This document shows, piece by piece, positions 43,795 to 52,562 of a stretch of DNA of 64,000 bases; the first letter of the stretch is position 1, and the number at the start of each line of letters is the position of its first letter. The stretch comes from Cyclobacteriaceae bacterium. Its GTDB lineage: Bacteria; Bacteroidota; Bacteroidia; Cytophagales; Cyclobacteriaceae. A program made the translations under genes and the position numbers. Under the pieces are notes generated by a model. That model had not been told where the DNA came from. It did no database searches and saw only the letters and a program-made list of their open reading frames with translations. The stretch is from assembly GCA_019638235.1 (NCBI GenBank), contig JAHBUE010000002.1:434001-498000 (forward strand), given 5' to 3'.

Positions 43795-44703
43795 TTATAT
43801 TTTTTTTGCTATTCTCAATTTTGCACTACGCGCTCTTTTGTTTTCTGTTATCTCTTCTTCCGAGGCTTCAACCGGTTTCCGGTTTACGGCTTCAAAAGGT
43901 TTTAAAACATTTCCATAAAAATCTTTCTCCACTTCTCCGTACACTTTTCCTTTATTCATAAAGTTTTTCACCATTCTGTCCTCCAACGAGTGGTAGGACA
44001 GCACCACCAGCCTTCCGCCTTTCTCCATCACTTCGCCCGCCTGATGCAAAAAATCTTCCAGCGCCTGCATTTCGTTATTCACTTCCATGCGCAACGCCTG
44101 AAACACCTGGGCGAAGTATTTATTTTCTTTTCCACGCGGAGCATACCTGTTCAGCAACTGCCTCAACTCTTCCGTGCGCTCAATTTTTTTATTTACACGC
44201 TCGCGGGTAATGGCATTGGCAACAGTTCGGGCATTTTTAATTTCACCATACATGCCCAGAATTTTGTGTAACGCGGCTTCGTCATACTCGTTTACTATTT
44301 TTGCTGCCGTTACCGGGATGCTCTTATCCATTCGCATATCGAGCGGGCCATCATAACGGGTTGAAAATCCCCGTCCCGGCTCGTCAATCTGGTGCGATGA
44401 GATACCTAAATCGGCCAATATGCCGTTCACACTGGTTACTCCGTTCAGCTTCAAAAACTTTTTCAAGTATTTGAAGTTGGCGTGACAGAATGTGAAAGAA
44501 CGGTGCGCGATTTTTTCTGCCTCGCGCCTGGCATCGTCATCCTGGTCGAAGGCAATCAGCCTTCCTCCTTTTATGTGTTCCAACATAGCCAGGCTATGCC
44601 CGCCACCTCCGAAAGTCGCATCTATGTATGTGCCTTCGGGGTGAATATTCAACGCTTCGATACATTCGTGTAGCATGACCGGCTTGTGATAGTCCGATGC
44701 CAT
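43795..44703 (-). CDS. rsmH: 16S rRNA (cytosine(1402)-N4)-methyltransferase RsmH
   Basis: 302 residues. SAM-binding start YHKPVMLHECIEALNIHPEG, YIDATFGGGGHSLAMLEHI, later LADLGISSHQIDEPGRGFST and FDGPLDMRMD-like YDGPLDMRMD, then the C-terminal VVLSYHSLEDRMVKNFM. These are the family's conserved blocks. Methylates C1402 of 16S rRNA; also known as MraW. Five bases separate it from mraZ. Confidence 0.97.
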   Translation of the reverse strand: MASDYHKPVMLHECIEALNIHPEGTYIDATFGGGGHSLAMLEHIKGGRLIAFDQDDDARREAEKIAHRSFTFCHANFKYLKKFLKLNGVTSVNGILADLGISSHQIDEPGRGFSTRYDGPLDMRMDKSIPVTAAKIVNEYDEAALHKILGMYGEIKNARTVANAITRERVNKKIERTEELRQLLNRYAPRGKENKYFAQVFQALRMEVNNEMQALEDFLHQAGEVMEKGGRLVVLSYHSLEDRMVKNFMNKGKVYGEVEKDFYGNVLKPFEAVNRKPVEASEEEITENKRARSAKLRIAKKI

Positions 44704-44708
44704 GATTT

Positions 44709-45149
44709 CTACACGTCAAGGTATTTCTGCGCCAGTTTCGACAACTCACTTGGGTCTGCAATCAGGTGTTTCTCGTAGAGCGAAGGATTCCATATCTCTA
44801 CTTTGTTGCCCATGCCTACCAGCATCACATCTTTTTCAATCTGGGCATAGGTGAGCATGTTTTTCGGCAGCAAGAAACGGCCGTTGGCATCAAGCTCAAC
44901 CGTAGCGGCTCCGCTAAAGAAGTTCCGCTGAAGTGTGCGATACTCTTCATTGAATTCGCTCAACCCTGAAATTTTGGAAAACACCTTTTTGAATTCCACC
45001 ATAGGATAGAGTATGAGGCAGCGCTCAAAACCCCTGCGCAATACCAGCTCGCTGTCCCCTTCGGGGAGCTGGGCCTTTACGCGCGAAGGCAGTACCAGCC
45101 TGCCTTTGGCATCGAGTTTACTTTCATATTCACTGGTGAAAAAGGTCAT
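44709..45149 (-). CDS. mraZ: Transcriptional regulator MraZ
   Basis: 146 residues from the ATG at 45149 (MTFFTSEYESKLDAKGRL). An earlier in-frame start at 45182 would lie inside the promoter, whose -7 element is at 45180-45187, so it is rejected. Two AbrB/MraZ swapped-hairpin modules each with a 'DAKGRL.LP' type signature: KLDAKGRLVLPSRVKAQLPE near 10 and VELDANGRFLLPKNMLTYAQ near 86. MraZ binds repeated GTGGG-like boxes in front of its own operon and represses it. Such boxes are present (45196-45235). Confidence 0.95.
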   Translation of the reverse strand: MTFFTSEYESKLDAKGRLVLPSRVKAQLPEGDSELVLRRGFERCLILYPMVEFKKVFSKISGLSEFNEEYRTLQRNFFSGAATVELDANGRFLLPKNMLTYAQIEKDVMLVGMGNKVEIWNPSLYEKHLIADPSELSKLAQKYLDV

Positions 45150-45179
45150 GGACTGTAGTGGTTGTCTATTCCTTGATAA

Positions 45180-45209
45180 CAAACATAGGGAATTTTACTC
45201 CACTTCCAA
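45180..45209 (-). promoter_or_regulatory. Promoter of the dcw operon
   Basis: On the minus strand TATGTTTG (45187 down to 45180) matches the Bacteroidota -7 consensus TAnnTTTG exactly, with a TTGG about 18 bases upstream (45209-45206) as -33 element. Transcription should start near 45173, about 24 bases before the chosen mraZ ATG. Confidence 0.7.
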
Positions 45210-45235
45210 CCACTTTCACCCACTTTTTTACACTT
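45196..45235 (-). promoter_or_regulatory. MraZ operator: four 10-bp direct repeats
   Basis: Read on the minus strand: AAGTGTAAAA, AAGTGGGTGA, AAGTGGTTGG, AAGTGGAGTA. The GTGG(G) core recurs with an exact 10-base period (boxes at 45220-45225, 45210-45215, 45200-45205, plus a weaker one at 45230-45235). This is the known form of MraZ binding sites (TGGGN boxes with 5-base spacers). They overlap the -33 region, fitting repression. Confidence 0.85.
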
Positions 45236-45567
45236 TATGCCAAAAAATGCCTTAAAGCATCATATTTCTGGGTTGAGCACATATTTTTAGACTGGAGCGG
45301 ACTTCGGTAGACTTTTGCTTAAATAATTAGACTCAAAATCTCCGGGCACAAATGAGAATCATGCGGCCGATCTTAAAAAAACCGCGTTTTTTGGCTAAAA
45401 ACCAGGTTTTTGGCTTACCTGATGCCTTGAGTTCTTCGGTAAATAGTTGAAATCCTGCCCCAAAAGCGGGCGCAGGCAATAAACAGCCCAATGCAGGCGC
45501 GAATGGCCGTTTACTACATATATAATGAGTTGGGTGCTATACATTTAGAGAAAATGTTTTGCTGTGT
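45236..45567. other. Gene-free stretch between dcw promoter and DUF6377 remnant
   Basis: No convincing ORF in six frames. It contains the twin hairpin repeat at 45376-45414. The rest may be decayed sequence of the DUF6377 gene's missing 3' part, but I cannot recognise it. Confidence 0.4.
45376..45414. repeat. Twin A/C-T/G hairpin repeat, copy 2
   Basis: AAAAAAC-CGC-GTTTTTT at 45376-45392 and GCTAAAAAC-CAG-GTTTTTGGC at 45394-45414 (one T-G pair). It is the inverted relative of the pair at 24934-24972. A simpler AAAAAA-CCGGA-TTTTTT-AGC unit occurs at 11291-11310. Confidence 0.5.
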
Positions 45568-46136
45568 TCAAGTAATAAGTGCAACCGGTGAAAATGCAAA
45601 GCTGTAAGCCATATAAACATTTCCAAAAGACGTATGATATGGCCTGTAAAAATCATCCCCGCTGAAATCGGAAAGATCATAATGTGTACGCGCCATCAGG
45701 AAATAATATTCAGCACGCATACTGTCATTAAGATGCTTCAACTGTACGGTGGCAAGCGTATCCAGCGTTTCATGGAATAATCCGGACGAAACAAGTACAA
45801 ATCCAAGCTTTATTTTGCTGCTGGCAATTTTTTCAGGGTCATTGAGATCTTGCGCATTAGTTTGAAGCACGCTTGCATAACGAAAGGCCGAATCATAAAT
45901 AAAAGACTTGTACTCTTCGTATATCTCCTCATAAATTGAAAACCTTTGTTCTGCTTCCAACTGCCGGGCTTTCCGTTTCAAGGTTTCGATTTTCGCCAGC
46001 TTTTCCGTTAAAAAATTTCACGTTGCGCGATCACATCATTCAGCTCCCGAAGAGATTGTTGGGGATCGGTACTTCCTATTGCTCCTGCTGCGAGCACCGA
46101 AAATAAAAACTGTATAAACAACTGTTTGTAAGACAT
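45568..46136 (-). pseudogene. Frameshifted and truncated DUF6377-type gene
   Basis: From the ATG at 46136 the frame gives a signal-like MSYKQLFIQFLFSVLAAGAI and then LRELNDVIAQREIF with a stop. One frame over, it continues at once as LTEKLAKIETLKRKARQLEA and FSIYEEIYEEYKSFIYDSAF, RYASVLQ, the conserved opening of DUF6377 proteins ('...LD..I..R..y...K...I..Lk', 'Y.....Ey..F.yDSA..Y'). The break is at a run of A/T bases near 46010. The 3' part (TPR, membrane segment, C-terminal regulator-like domain, some 400 residues) is absent. Two lesions make it a pseudogene. Confidence 0.8.
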
Positions 46137-46186
46137 CGCATCAAGGTAACTGACAGGATCACTTAGCCGGGCTTTAATCACGTTTT

Positions 46187-46223
46187 ACTTTAAAATAAAG
46201 TAAAGTATATACACCTATCTTTG
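46187..46223 (+). promoter_or_regulatory. Promoter of mnmA
   Basis: TATCTTTG at 46216-46223 matches TAnnTTTG exactly. A small perfect palindrome, ACTTTA-AAA-TAAAGT (46187-46201), covers the region where the -33 element should lie and could be an operator. No clear -33 TTG was seen. Confidence 0.45.
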
Positions 46224-46304
46224 CACAAAATTGAACTTTTGATCTAAAAAATGGCTTTACCTGTCGTTCGTTGCAGGATATTTGAAAAAGGGGGTAATTG
46301 CACT

Positions 46305-47501
46305 ATGAAAAAAAGAGTTGTTGTCGGGTTATCGGGCGGGGTGGATTCCAGCGTAGCGGCTTATTTATTAAAAGAGCAGGGCTACGAGGTTATCGGCATG
46401 TTTATGAAAAACTGGCATGACGACTCCGTAACCATCAGCAACGAATGCCCCTGGCTTGACGACAGCAACGATGCCATGATTGTGGCGCAGCACCTCGGTA
46501 TTCCCTTTCAGGCTATTGATTTAAGTAAGGAATACAAGGAGCGCATTGTTGATTATATGTTTGCCGAATACCAGGCCGGTCGCACACCCAACCCCGATGT
46601 GCTCTGCAACCGCGAAATCAAGTTTGATATTTTTTTAAAAGCCGCGCTAACGCTGGGCGCTGATTATGTAGCCACTGGACATTATGCCCGTAGAGAGGAA
46701 ACGGAAGCTGGCGCCTGCCTGCCGGACAGGCAGGGTAAAAAAATTTATCGCCTGTTGGCCGGTAAAGACCCCAACAAAGACCAGAGCTATTTTTTATGTC
46801 AGCTTACGCAGGAACAACTCTCGAAAGCGCTTTTCCCGATAGGCGAATTGCTAAAACCCGAAGTGCGCGACATAGCACAAAAAGCCGGGCTTGCCACAGC
46901 CAATAAAAAAGATTCGCAGGGATTGTGCTTTGTCGGCAAGGTGCATCTCCCCGATTTTCTGCAACAACGCTTAGCTTCTAAAAAAGGAAAAGCAATTGTA
47001 ATACCCGAAACGGCCAATGTGTACAGCAATGGCCAGTCGTTAGATGATTTGGTTTCATTAACGAAACCGTATGCGTATCAGCAAAGCGAGGGCGAAGTAG
47101 TAGGCGAACACAACGGTGCGCATTTTTATACTATCGGTCAGCGCAAGGGCCTGAACATTGGCGGGCAGCCAAAACCGTTATTTGTTATTGGCACCGATAC
47201 CGGGCATAACATTCTTTATATGGGGTTGGGCGAAGATCATCCCGGCTTGTACCGTAAAGGGTTGTTTATACCGAATAAAGATGAGCATTGGGTTCGTGAA
47301 GATTTAAAACTTTCGGTTGGCGAATCAGGAAATTATATAGCCCGCATCCGCTACCGGCAACCGCTTGAGCCGTGCACGCTTCATAAAAGAGAAGAAGGGC
47401 TATACATTATTTTCGACCGGCCGCAAAAAGCCATCACACCCGGCCAGTTTGCTGCGTGGTATGATGGCGAGGAACTGATTGGCTCCGGGGTTATCAGCTG
47501 A
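46305..47501 (+). CDS. mnmA: tRNA-specific 2-thiouridylase MnmA, with in-frame palindromic insert
   Basis: 398 residues from the ATG at 46305, where homologous sequence starts ([16 protein letters not shown]); an in-frame ATG at 46251 would add 18 residues. ATP pyrophosphatase loop SGGVDS at 10-15; the two catalytic cysteines are Cys101 ([12 protein letters not shown]) and Cys208 (SQGLCFVGK). It thiolates U34 of tRNA Lys, Glu and Gln. Odd: residues 137-145, ACLPDRQGK, come from a palindrome placed between GHYARREE and the KIYRLLAG strand, in a surface loop where homologs have a short spacer. The same nonapeptide occurs in the Gfo oxidoreductase about 1.6 kb away. Confidence 0.96.
   Translation: MKKRVVVGLSGGVDSSVAAYLLKEQGYEVIGMFMKNWHDDSVTISNECPWLDDSNDAMIVAQHLGIPFQAIDLSKEYKERIVDYMFAEYQAGRTPNPDVLCNREIKFDIFLKAALTLGADYVATGHYARREETEAGACLPDRQGKKIYRLLAGKDPNKDQSYFLCQLTQEQLSKALFPIGELLKPEVRDIAQKAGLATANKKDSQGLCFVGKVHLPDFLQQRLASKKGKAIVIPETANVYSNGQSLDDLVSLTKPYAYQQSEGEVVGEHNGAHFYTIGQRKGLNIGGQPKPLFVIGTDTGHNILYMGLGEDHPGLYRKGLFIPNKDEHWVREDLKLSVGESGNYIARIRYRQPLEPCTLHKREEGLYIIFDRPQKAITPGQFAAWYDGEELIGSGVIS
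46714..46734. repeat. In-frame coding palindrome, copy 1 (in mnmA)
   Basis: Arms CCTGCCTG (46714-46721) and CAGGCAGG (46727-46734) around CCGGA. Read with the gene it encodes ACLPDRQG. Together with flanks, 24 bases are identical to the inverse of copy 2 at 48322-48345. Confidence 0.85.
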
Positions 47502-47507
47502 GGTACC

Positions 47508-48086
47508 TCACTCCTGCGGACTATCTTCTTTAACAAAACCCGAAACTCCGCCCGATACCACATACTTCATCGCCACAGAGCCACTCATGTTAAGGGGGGT
47601 GATACGGTCTTTATGAAGCACAAAATGATCGCCTGAAAAATTGTACGCATGAGGGAGGTAAACCGAAACCATATCGTTCAACCCTAACTCACTTAAATCG
47701 CTTTGCGTTACAAACCCAATCTGGTGCAGGTTGTTTTCTTTGTTCAGCAACACCAATACCGGCTTGTTAAATTTTTTCTTATCGCCAACAAATGCGCCAA
47801 TTAAGTCCTTGACAGAAGAATAAATCAACTTTACCATCGGGATACGGTTAATGATATGGTCAAGCCAGGTAGCAATGGTTTGAAACGCCAGGTTGGACGT
47901 GAGGTAGCCAAACAGGGTAATGGCCCCGATGATGATGACAAACCCAACACCGGGATAGGGAATCCCCAACAGGTTATCTAACCAGGTAAACAAAAAATAA
48001 ATGACATAACCCGTTGCCGCAACGGGCACAATAAATAACATACCGCTAAAAAAGTAACGGAGTGTTTTTCTGAAAGAAGATTCCAT
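47508..48086 (-). CDS. DUF502 family membrane protein
   Basis: 192 residues. Two N-terminal membrane helices (FFSGMLFIVPVAATGYVIYF and GVGFVIIIGAITLFGYLTSN) precede the family block IPMVKLIYSSVKDLIGAFVG, then a beta domain (KPVLVLLNKENNLHQIGFVT, DMVSVYLPHAYNFSGDHFVL) and the end SVAMKYVVSGGVS. This order is diagnostic for DUF502. Related plant proteins (LIKE COV) act in trafficking; the bacterial role is unknown. Converges on mnmA with a six-base gap. Confidence 0.9.
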   Translation of the reverse strand: MESSFRKTLRYFFSGMLFIVPVAATGYVIYFLFTWLDNLLGIPYPGVGFVIIIGAITLFGYLTSNLAFQTIATWLDHIINRIPMVKLIYSSVKDLIGAFVGDKKKFNKPVLVLLNKENNLHQIGFVTQSDLSELGLNDMVSVYLPHAYNFSGDHFVLHKDRITPLNMSGSVAMKYVVSGGVSGFVKEDSPQE

Positions 48087-48134
48087 AGTTGTATAGTTTA
48101 ATGCTTGTTTAGAAAAGCAGCCGGGTTGTAGTGA

Positions 48135-49202
48135 TCAGGTTATCTCAATAATTCTCTTTTCAGTATAACTTTTAAACGCTCCGTCTATGATGCGCATTAC
48201 CCGCACGCCTTCTTCGGCAGTTACCGGAACCTGCTCATCGTGTACAAGAGAACGATAGATGCCGTCATAATATTCCATGTAATTACCGGGAAGGGTTTCT
48301 ATTCTTTCGCGAACAACTTTCCCCTGCCTGTCCGGCAGGCAGGCGTCAATTTCGGTATGCAGTAATCCCTGTTCTTGTTTCGGCTCAATGCCCCAACCAG
48401 GTTTTGATGGTTTTTTACCAGCCTGCAAATCGGTTTCCTGCACATCGGCCCGTGTTTTAAGAAACGAGCCCTTCGTGCCATGTACCATATAAGAGGGTGC
48501 AGGTTCGCGTACAAAATACCCGGCTCTCAGCCGAACCCGCCATGAAGGGTAGAACAGCAATATCTCGAAATAATCAGCCACCTGCGAAGACGGGCGGGTA
48601 ACGGCAATGTCGGCAAAAACAGCTAATGGCATTTTAAACAGCACAAGCGCCTGATCAATAAGATGCGGCCCCAGGTCATGCACAACACCTGTCCCGGGAC
48701 GTAGTATCTCCTTGTGCAGCTTGGGGCTGAGAGCGGGATTATAACGGTCGTAGGAAAATGAAACCTCCACAGGATTTCCAAGAACACCTTTATCAACAAT
48801 TTGCTGAACCGTTTTAAAATCACTGTCCCATCTCCGGTTTTGAAAAACCGACAGCTTCCTGTTCTTTTTTTCCGCCAGGGCTTTCAGTTCTTCTGCTTCA
48901 TCTGCTGTGGCTGTGAACGCTTTTTCCACCACAACATGTTTACCCGCCTCAAGCGCTGATTTTGCAAACTCGTAGTGTGTGTAGGTAGGTGTGTTCACTA
49001 CAACAAGGTCTATAGTATCATCCTGCAGCAAGGCTTCCAGCGAAGAATAGCTTTTCGTCTTCGGATAAAATTGTTGTATCGTTTTTGCTGAGCGTTCCCA
49101 CGAACCAACAAGAATAAATCCGGGGTGTTCATCAATAAACGGAGCGTGAAATACCCTGCCCGACATACCAAACGAAAGAAGTGCTGCACTGATGGTTTGC
49201 AT
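48135..49202 (-). CDS. Gfo/Idh/MocA family oxidoreductase, with in-frame palindromic insert
   Basis: 355 residues. Rossmann NAD(P) site AALLSFGMSGRVFHAPFIDE (6-25), TPTYTHYEFAKSALEAGKHV and the EKAF motif VVVEKAFTATADEAEEL, followed by the C-terminal beta sheet with RPGTGVVHDLGPHLIDQAL carrying the catalytic-region His and Asp. Acts on a sugar or inositol-type substrate that cannot be told from sequence. Odd: residues about 286-294 are ACLPDRQGK, encoded by a palindrome identical to the one in mnmA, placed between LLHTEID and VVRERIETLPG, a region that is normally a short loop. Downstream of the nqr terminator. Confidence 0.9.
   Translation of the reverse strand: MQTISAALLSFGMSGRVFHAPFIDEHPGFILVGSWERSAKTIQQFYPKTKSYSSLEALLQDDTIDLVVVNTPTYTHYEFAKSALEAGKHVVVEKAFTATADEAEELKALAEKKNRKLSVFQNRRWDSDFKTVQQIVDKGVLGNPVEVSFSYDRYNPALSPKLHKEILRPGTGVVHDLGPHLIDQALVLFKMPLAVFADIAVTRPSSQVADYFEILLFYPSWRVRLRAGYFVREPAPSYMVHGTKGSFLKTRADVQETDLQAGKKPSKPGWGIEPKQEQGLLHTEIDACLPDRQGKVVRERIETLPGNYMEYYDGIYRSLVHDEQVPVTAEEGVRVMRIIDGAFKSYTEKRIIEIT
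48323..48343. repeat. In-frame coding palindrome, copy 2 (in Gfo oxidoreductase)
   Basis: Arms CCTGCCTG (48323-48330) and CAGGCAGG (48336-48343) around TCCGG. The gene is on the minus strand, so relative to the coding strand this copy has the same orientation and same frame as copy 1 and also gives ACLPDRQG. Confidence 0.85.
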
Positions 49203-49244
49203 GTAGTAAAGTTAAAAGTAAGTTTTAAACTCCCTGAATAAAAA

Positions 49245-49272
49245 AAGGCTTCCGCTATACTACAGAAGCCTT
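49245..49272 (-). terminator. Terminator of the nqr operon
   Basis: On the minus strand AAGGCTTC and GAAGCCTT pair over a 12-base loop and are followed by a run of T. It lies 22 bases after the nqrE stop, showing that nqrE is the last gene of the transcript. Confidence 0.88.
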
Positions 49273-49294
49273 ACTAAATCATTTTTTCAAGTGC

Positions 49295-49909
49295 CTATAA
49301 CGAGAATCCCATAAAACTCAGGAAACCTAAGGACATCAGGCCCACTAAAATAAACGTGATGCCCAATCCGCGAAGCGGGCCGGGAACGTTTGAGTATTTC
49401 ATCTTCTCGCGAATACCGGCCAGGGCAACAATGGCCAGCAACCACCCTATACCGGAACCAACTCCATAAACTGTTGCTTCTGTTAAATTGTATGGCCTGC
49501 CCACCATAAACAGGGCGCCTCCCATAATGGCACAGTTCACCGCAATGAGCGGAAGGAAAATACCTAACGAACCATATAAGGCAGGTGAGAATTTTTCAAT
49601 AACCATTTCAATTAACTGAACTATGGCAGCAATTACCGCAATGAATACAATGAACTGCAAAAAACCGAGATCGATACTTGCAAAATCAGAGTTGATCCAT
49701 ACCAACGCGCCTTCGTTCAATACATATTTTTGAATCAACCAGTTTATCGGTATGATAACAGCCAGAACAAACACAACGGCTACACCCAAACCAAACGCGG
49801 TTGTTACTTTTTTAGATACGGCTAAATATGAACACATGCCTAAGAAGTAGGCAAAGATCATGTTGTCGATAAAAATAGAGCGTACACCTATGCTAATCAG
49901 ATTTTCCAT
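49295..49909 (-). CDS. nqrE: Na+-translocating NADH:quinone reductase subunit E
   Basis: 204 residues with six membrane segments. Family blocks: [77 protein letters not shown]. The paired cysteines in membrane half-helices ([11 protein letters not shown] and AVNCAIMGG), which hold the NqrD/E iron site, are present. Last gene of the operon; nqrF does not follow. Confidence 0.96.
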   Translation of the reverse strand: MENLISIGVRSIFIDNMIFAYFLGMCSYLAVSKKVTTAFGLGVAVVFVLAVIIPINWLIQKYVLNEGALVWINSDFASIDLGFLQFIVFIAVIAAIVQLIEMVIEKFSPALYGSLGIFLPLIAVNCAIMGGALFMVGRPYNLTEATVYGVGSGIGWLLAIVALAGIREKMKYSNVPGPLRGLGITFILVGLMSLGFLSFMGFSL

Positions 49910-49916
49910 AATACTC

Positions 49917-50582
49917 TTAATTACTTTCGCGATATCCGTTTAATGAACGTTGAACCCAGATGATAATGCCCACCACAATACAAGCTCCGGCCGGCAACAA
50001 CAATAATCCGTTTCCGGGATAGGTAAGGCCAATGCTTTCAAATATTTTAAATCCGAAAACAGCACCAGAGCCTAACAATTCGCGGAAGAAAGCAACGAGC
50101 ATCAGGATAATGCCGTACCCCAATCCGTTACCCAATCCATCCATAAAGGAAGGGCCTATTTTATTTCCCATCGAAAAGGCTTCTAAGCGCCCCATCACAA
50201 TACAGTTGGTTATAATCAACCCCACAAACACCGAAAGTTGTTTTGATACATCGTAAACAAAGGCTTTCAGCACCTGGTCAACCATGATAACAAATGTTGC
50301 AATTACAGCTAACTGCACCACAATACGAATACGCGAAGGAATGGTGTTACGCAATACCGAAATTGCCATGCTGGAGGCAATCAATACCACTACTAAACTC
50401 ACTGCCATAGTAAAAGCAGGCTTCATCTGCGTGGTTACAGCAAGTGCAGAACATATACCCAATACCTGAACCGTAATCGGGTTATCAATATCCAACGGGT
50501 TGGTTACAAGTTTGCGGTTCTTCTTCGAGAACAGCGGCTCACTTGTTTTTACTTCCTTTACTTCAGCTACTTCTGTACTCAT
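49917..50582 (-). CDS. nqrD: Na+-translocating NADH:quinone reductase subunit D
   Basis: 221 residues from the ATG at 50582 ([11 protein letters not shown]); the longer frame to 50630 would run into nqrC, so the later start is chosen. Six membrane segments with the cysteine motifs [20 protein letters not shown] and [20 protein letters not shown], the counterparts of those in NqrE, which jointly bind the membrane FeS centre. The N-terminal 25 residues are a charged extension. Confidence 0.96.
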   Translation of the reverse strand: MSTEVAEVKEVKTSEPLFSKKNRKLVTNPLDIDNPITVQVLGICSALAVTTQMKPAFTMAVSLVVVLIASSMAISVLRNTIPSRIRIVVQLAVIATFVIMVDQVLKAFVYDVSKQLSVFVGLIITNCIVMGRLEAFSMGNKIGPSFMDGLGNGLGYGIILMLVAFFRELLGSGAVFGFKIFESIGLTYPGNGLLLLPAGACIVVGIIIWVQRSLNGYRESN

Positions 50583-50586
50583 AATA

Positions 50587-51372
50587 TTAGTTAGTTTCGT
50601 CTGATGATACTGGTTCTTCTGATTCTTCAAGCACGGGGTCTTCTACGTTGGCAGTAGCACTGCCGGCTTTCACCCGCTTCAGGTAGTTTTCATATAACGC
50701 CAGGTAGTCGGTCAGCATTACGTTTATGCCCTTTGCTGTTAACGTTGCACCCGACATGCCATCTACTTTATGCTGATCGTGGGAGTAATTAACTCCTTCA
50801 CCTTTCATCATGGTAACAGAAACCAGGGTTGCTCCGTCATAAATAGATTTTCCCTTATACCTATCCTGAATATCTTTTGAATCAATTCGTGCACCCAACC
50901 CCGGTGTTTCTGATTTATGTTGAAATGATACACCTTCAATAGTGTTCAGGTCTTCCTGCAAAGCCACAAAGCCCCAGATATTATCCCACAGACCAAAACC
51001 AAAAACGGGCAACACTACATAATCAATTTTATCGGGATTAGATTCGTTACGAAACTCATACACCGGCAACAAACGCTGGTCGGCCGGCTTCTTATATTCG
51101 GAAGACACCACCACATCGCCTACGCTTACTCCTTCCACCACGTTACCGCTGGCATCCACAACAAACGATTTCACTTTGTTGGCGTACACCTCGTCAACAT
51201 TGAGGGTTTTGTCAACCACCATTACAGTACCCAGAATATTTTTTTTCTGTTCAAGAGCAATGTTTGCCTGTTGTCTTTCTTTAAGACCTTCAGAAGCAAA
51301 CGCCAGCAAGCCACCACACACTATGGTGAGGATAGCCGCATACATGATGATATACCAATTAGACTGTTGCAC
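50587..51372 (-). CDS. nqrC: Na+-translocating NADH:quinone reductase subunit C
   Basis: 261 residues. One membrane anchor at 7-26, then a periplasmic FMN-binding domain. The covalent FMN attachment threonine is Thr210 in VDGMSGATLTAKG, matching the SGAT motif. FVALQEDLNTIEGVSFQHKS and ETPGLGARIDS are the usual preceding blocks. The C-terminal 20 residues (ANVEDPVLEESEEPVSSDET) are an acidic tail not seen in short homologs. Overlaps nqrB by 14 bases. Confidence 0.96.
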   Translation of the reverse strand: MQQSNWYIIMYAAILTIVCGGLLAFASEGLKERQQANIALEQKKNILGTVMVVDKTLNVDEVYANKVKSFVVDASGNVVEGVSVGDVVVSSEYKKPADQRLLPVYEFRNESNPDKIDYVVLPVFGFGLWDNIWGFVALQEDLNTIEGVSFQHKSETPGLGARIDSKDIQDRYKGKSIYDGATLVSVTMMKGEGVNYSHDQHKVDGMSGATLTAKGINVMLTDYLALYENYLKRVKAGSATANVEDPVLEESEEPVSSDETN

Positions 51373-52561
51373 GTTTTAATCTCCGTTTTTTGTTTGCATT
51401 CACTACCATATAATCGATAAGCGGAGCCATTACGTTCATAAACAAAATGGCCAGCATAATACCTTCCGGGTATGCGGGGTTAAACACCCGTATCAACACC
51501 GTTAAAATACCAATCAATATTCCGTAAACCCATTTGCCGGTTTCTGTTTGGGCTGCCGTTACGGGGTCGGTAGCCATAAACACTGCGCCAAATGCCAACC
51601 CGCCAATTACTAAGTGGTAGTAAGCCGGCATAGCCATAAATTCATTAACCGCTACTAAGTTCAGAAAAGCGCCCATGCCATACGCACCGGCAAAAACGCT
51701 CACTATAATTTTCCAACTGCCTACACCGGTAGCCACTAAAATCAATCCACCAATCAAACACATAAGGGTAGAGGTTTCGCCAATACTGCCGGGCATAAAG
51801 CCAAAGAACATATTGGAAAAACTATACAGGTCGTTAGCCCAACCCGAACCGAATGCGTTAAGCGCCTGCACTACACTTTCGCCACTTGCCGAAGCCTCGT
51901 AGGCCACCGCCAATGGTGTTGCGCCTGAATAACCGGCAACTGTTTCTGCGCCTTTCGGCAGATGCGTCCACACCTCACCGGAAATCTGCAACGGGTAAGC
52001 AAAGTACAGGAACGCGCGTGCCGTAAGAGCTACGTTTAAAATGTTCATGCCTGTTCCGCCAAAAGCTTCTTTTGCTATTACCACTGCAAAAATGCTGGCC
52101 ACTGCCACCTGCCATAACGGAATATCGGGAGGCATTACCAATGGAATAAGCATACCGGTTACTAAGAATCCTTCGTTGATCGGGTGCTTACGGAAAACTG
52201 CAAACACGGCTTCAACCAAACCACCGGCAGCATAGGCTACAATAATAATAGGGAGAACTTTAATCAACCCGGTAACAATCATATCGCCCATAGCTAATTG
52301 CTGGCCGGTTGCAAGCGCATATTGATACCCTACGTTATATATACCAAACGCCAGGGAGGGAATCATGGCGATAACCACCGTCATCATCAGGCGTTTCAAA
52401 TCAACGGCATCGCGTATTTGCGCTCCGGTTGCCGGAGTTACCGTGTTGGGTGAATACGTAAAGGTATCCAATGCCTCAAACAGGTAGAAGTACTTGTGGT
52501 ACTTGCCGCCTTTCTCAAAGCTATGCTTGGCTTTATCTAATGAATCGCGTAAAAACTTCAT
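51359..52561 (-). CDS. nqrB: Na+-translocating NADH:quinone reductase subunit B
   Basis: 400 residues with about ten membrane segments. The covalent FMN threonine is Thr215 in YSGATPLA. N-terminal block FTYSPNTVTPATGAQIRDAV, then HPINEGFLVTGMLIPLVMPP and AKEAFGGTGMNILNVALTAR are family hallmarks. NqrB is the main sodium-transport and quinone-binding subunit. One base separates it from nqrA. Confidence 0.97.
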   Translation of the reverse strand: MKFLRDSLDKAKHSFEKGGKYHKYFYLFEALDTFTYSPNTVTPATGAQIRDAVDLKRLMMTVVIAMIPSLAFGIYNVGYQYALATGQQLAMGDMIVTGLIKVLPIIIVAYAAGGLVEAVFAVFRKHPINEGFLVTGMLIPLVMPPDIPLWQVAVASIFAVVIAKEAFGGTGMNILNVALTARAFLYFAYPLQISGEVWTHLPKGAETVAGYSGATPLAVAYEASASGESVVQALNAFGSGWANDLYSFSNMFFGFMPGSIGETSTLMCLIGGLILVATGVGSWKIIVSVFAGAYGMGAFLNLVAVNEFMAMPAYYHLVIGGLAFGAVFMATDPVTAAQTETGKWVYGILIGILTVLIRVFNPAYPEGIMLAILFMNVMAPLIDYMVVNANKKRRLKRATV

Positions 52562-52562
52562 A

